Shown in pieces: positions 63,093 through 64,000 of a stretch of DNA of 64,000 nt. Each line of letters opens with the position of its first letter. Position 1 is the stretch's first letter. The translations under genes and the position numbers were made by a program. The notes below the pieces were generated by a model. The model was not told where the DNA came from and searched no databases. It was given only the letters and a program-made list of their open reading frames with translations. Source of the DNA: CAWEFA01 sp963851385 (GTDB lineage Bacteria; Bacteroidota; Bacteroidia; Bacteroidales; DTGW01). Location of the stretch: contig CAWKPE010000014.1 in NCBI GenBank assembly GCA_963851385.1, forward strand, positions 76,471-140,470, given 5' to 3'.

Positions 63093-64000
63093 ATGCAGTA
63101 CGGATATTTTGACGACGAAAAAAAAGAATATATAATTACCCGGCCCGATACTCCAAAGTCGTGGAGTAATTACCTGGGATCTACAGAATATGGAGCAATT
63201 ATCACCAACAATGCCGGTGGATATAGCTTTTACAAGTCAGGTGGGATGGGCCGTTTTACACGTATCCGGTTTAATTCCATTCCTTTGGATCAGCCTGGAC
63301 GATATATTTACATTCGTGATAAAGAGAGTAAAGACTATTGGTCGGCATCATGGCAGCCAGTCGGAAAACCACTGGATAACTATAAATCCGAATGTCGTCA
63401 TGGAAGTGCTTATACAACTATTAACTCGGAGTATAGTAATATTAAAACCGAAACAACCTATTTTGTACCACTGGGTCAGATTTTCGAGGCATGGATGATT
63501 AAAGTTACGAATAGTGACAATAAAAAACGCAAGCTGAGTTTTTTTACTTTTGTTGAATATGCCAACTGCTGGAATGCTGTTCAGGATATGCTGAATTTGC
63601 AATATACGCAATATATAGCTAATATGAATGTGGTAGATGGCATCATCAGTCATGGTACGAATATTCATTTTCCTAACATGCCCGATAACTTTGCGGAAAA
63701 TGATCAGGGCAGGTACACATTCATGGCATTTTTGGGAGGAGAGATAAAAGGTTATGAAACCGATTTGGAAAATTTTCTTGGAAGATATCGTACTTATGCA
63801 AATCCTGTTACTGTTGAAAATGGTAAATGTTCCAATTTTATGGCAGCGGGGGACAATTGTTGCGGTACAATACAAATTGATATCGAACTTAAACCTGGTG
63901 AAACGAAAGATCTTATCGTTTTAATGGGTGTTGGAGAAGCCGGAAAAGAAGGCAAAAAAGTGGTGAAAGAGTTTGGCAATACTTCGAGATTAAATAAAGA
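63093..64000 (+). CDS. Second GH94 phosphorylase (partial)
   Basis: The gene opens at ATG 63093 (MQYGYFDDEKKEYIITRPDTP) and runs off the window after about 302 codons. The visible part is closely related to the first GH94 copy throughout (SWSNYLGSTEYGAIITNNAGGYSF; DYWSASWQPVGKP), a tandem duplication with divergence. Differences such as NCWNAVQDMLNLQYTQY and a distinct loop around residues 200-230 suggest another substrate. Catalytic residues lie beyond the edge. Confidence 0.92.
   Translation, partial: MQYGYFDDEKKEYIITRPDTPKSWSNYLGSTEYGAIITNNAGGYSFYKSGGMGRFTRIRFNSIPLDQPGRYIYIRDKESKDYWSASWQPVGKPLDNYKSECRHGSAYTTINSEYSNIKTETTYFVPLGQIFEAWMIKVTNSDNKKRKLSFFTFVEYANCWNAVQDMLNLQYTQYIANMNVVDGIISHGTNIHFPNMPDNFAENDQGRYTFMAFLGGEIKGYETDLENFLGRYRTYANPVTVENGKCSNFMAAGDNCCGTIQIDIELKPGETKDLIVLMGVGEAGKEGKKVVKEFGNTSRLNK

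Overview
The window comes from an AT-rich member of the Bacteroidota. The support is threefold: C-terminal type IX secretion (T9SS) sorting domains on at least four proteins, a gliding-motility GldF permease, and a TonB/BtuG-style vitamin B12 uptake locus, with lipoproteins and a TAnnTTTG promoter style typical of the phylum. Genus cannot be told. No rRNA, tRNA or CRISPR array was seen.

Layout. 1-3.0 kb: a partial flavin-reductase-like gene, trmD, folD and gldF. 3.4-6.0 kb: a DUF362/T9SS protein and a lipoprotein. 6.0-18.5 kb is an accessory region. An IS110-family element splits a tail-fibre-like surface gene and carries a candidate bridge-RNA segment. Next come a 2121-residue SpvB/RHS polymorphic toxin with two very AT-rich genes immediately downstream (putative immunity), and a REP-associated tyrosine transposase (RAYT) with its REP palindromes scattered around and inside it. 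18.5-22.3 kb: PhoH, a SAM hydroxide adenosyltransferase and an unusual K+ channel fused to a 12-residue repeat solenoid.

22.3-34.6 kb is a cobalamin-uptake locus read on the minus strand: promoter, cobalamin riboswitch, btuB, a btuG-like propeller lipoprotein, a T9SS trypsin-like protease, a 12-repeat TPR-like protein, btuF, a small gene, btuC and btuD. 34.9-42.2 kb: a Nim-like flavoprotein, a nucleotidyltransferase-GHMP kinase fusion, a double retropepsin and a GH31 glycosidase. 42.3-44.1 kb is a compact three-gene operon encoding a ClpP-like serine protease, a stand-alone GHKL ATPase and a DUF4325 STAS-like protein. It looks like a partner-switching module joined to a protease and is the best candidate here for an undescribed system.

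44.2-58.7 kb: an M3-like peptidase, a LigA whose helix-hairpin-helix domain appears triplicated, recF, an M24 peptidase, a RelE-like toxin-antitoxin pair, a TerB-ABCG fusion, a four-helix-bundle gene behind a ~42-copy heptamer array, a lipoprotein and a DUF721 (DciA-like) gene. 59.0-64.0 kb: a disaccharide-use cluster with a GPH-type transporter broken by one in-frame TGA and two tandem GH94 phosphorylases, the last cut by the window edge. Heptamer tandem arrays recur in the intergenic spaces throughout.
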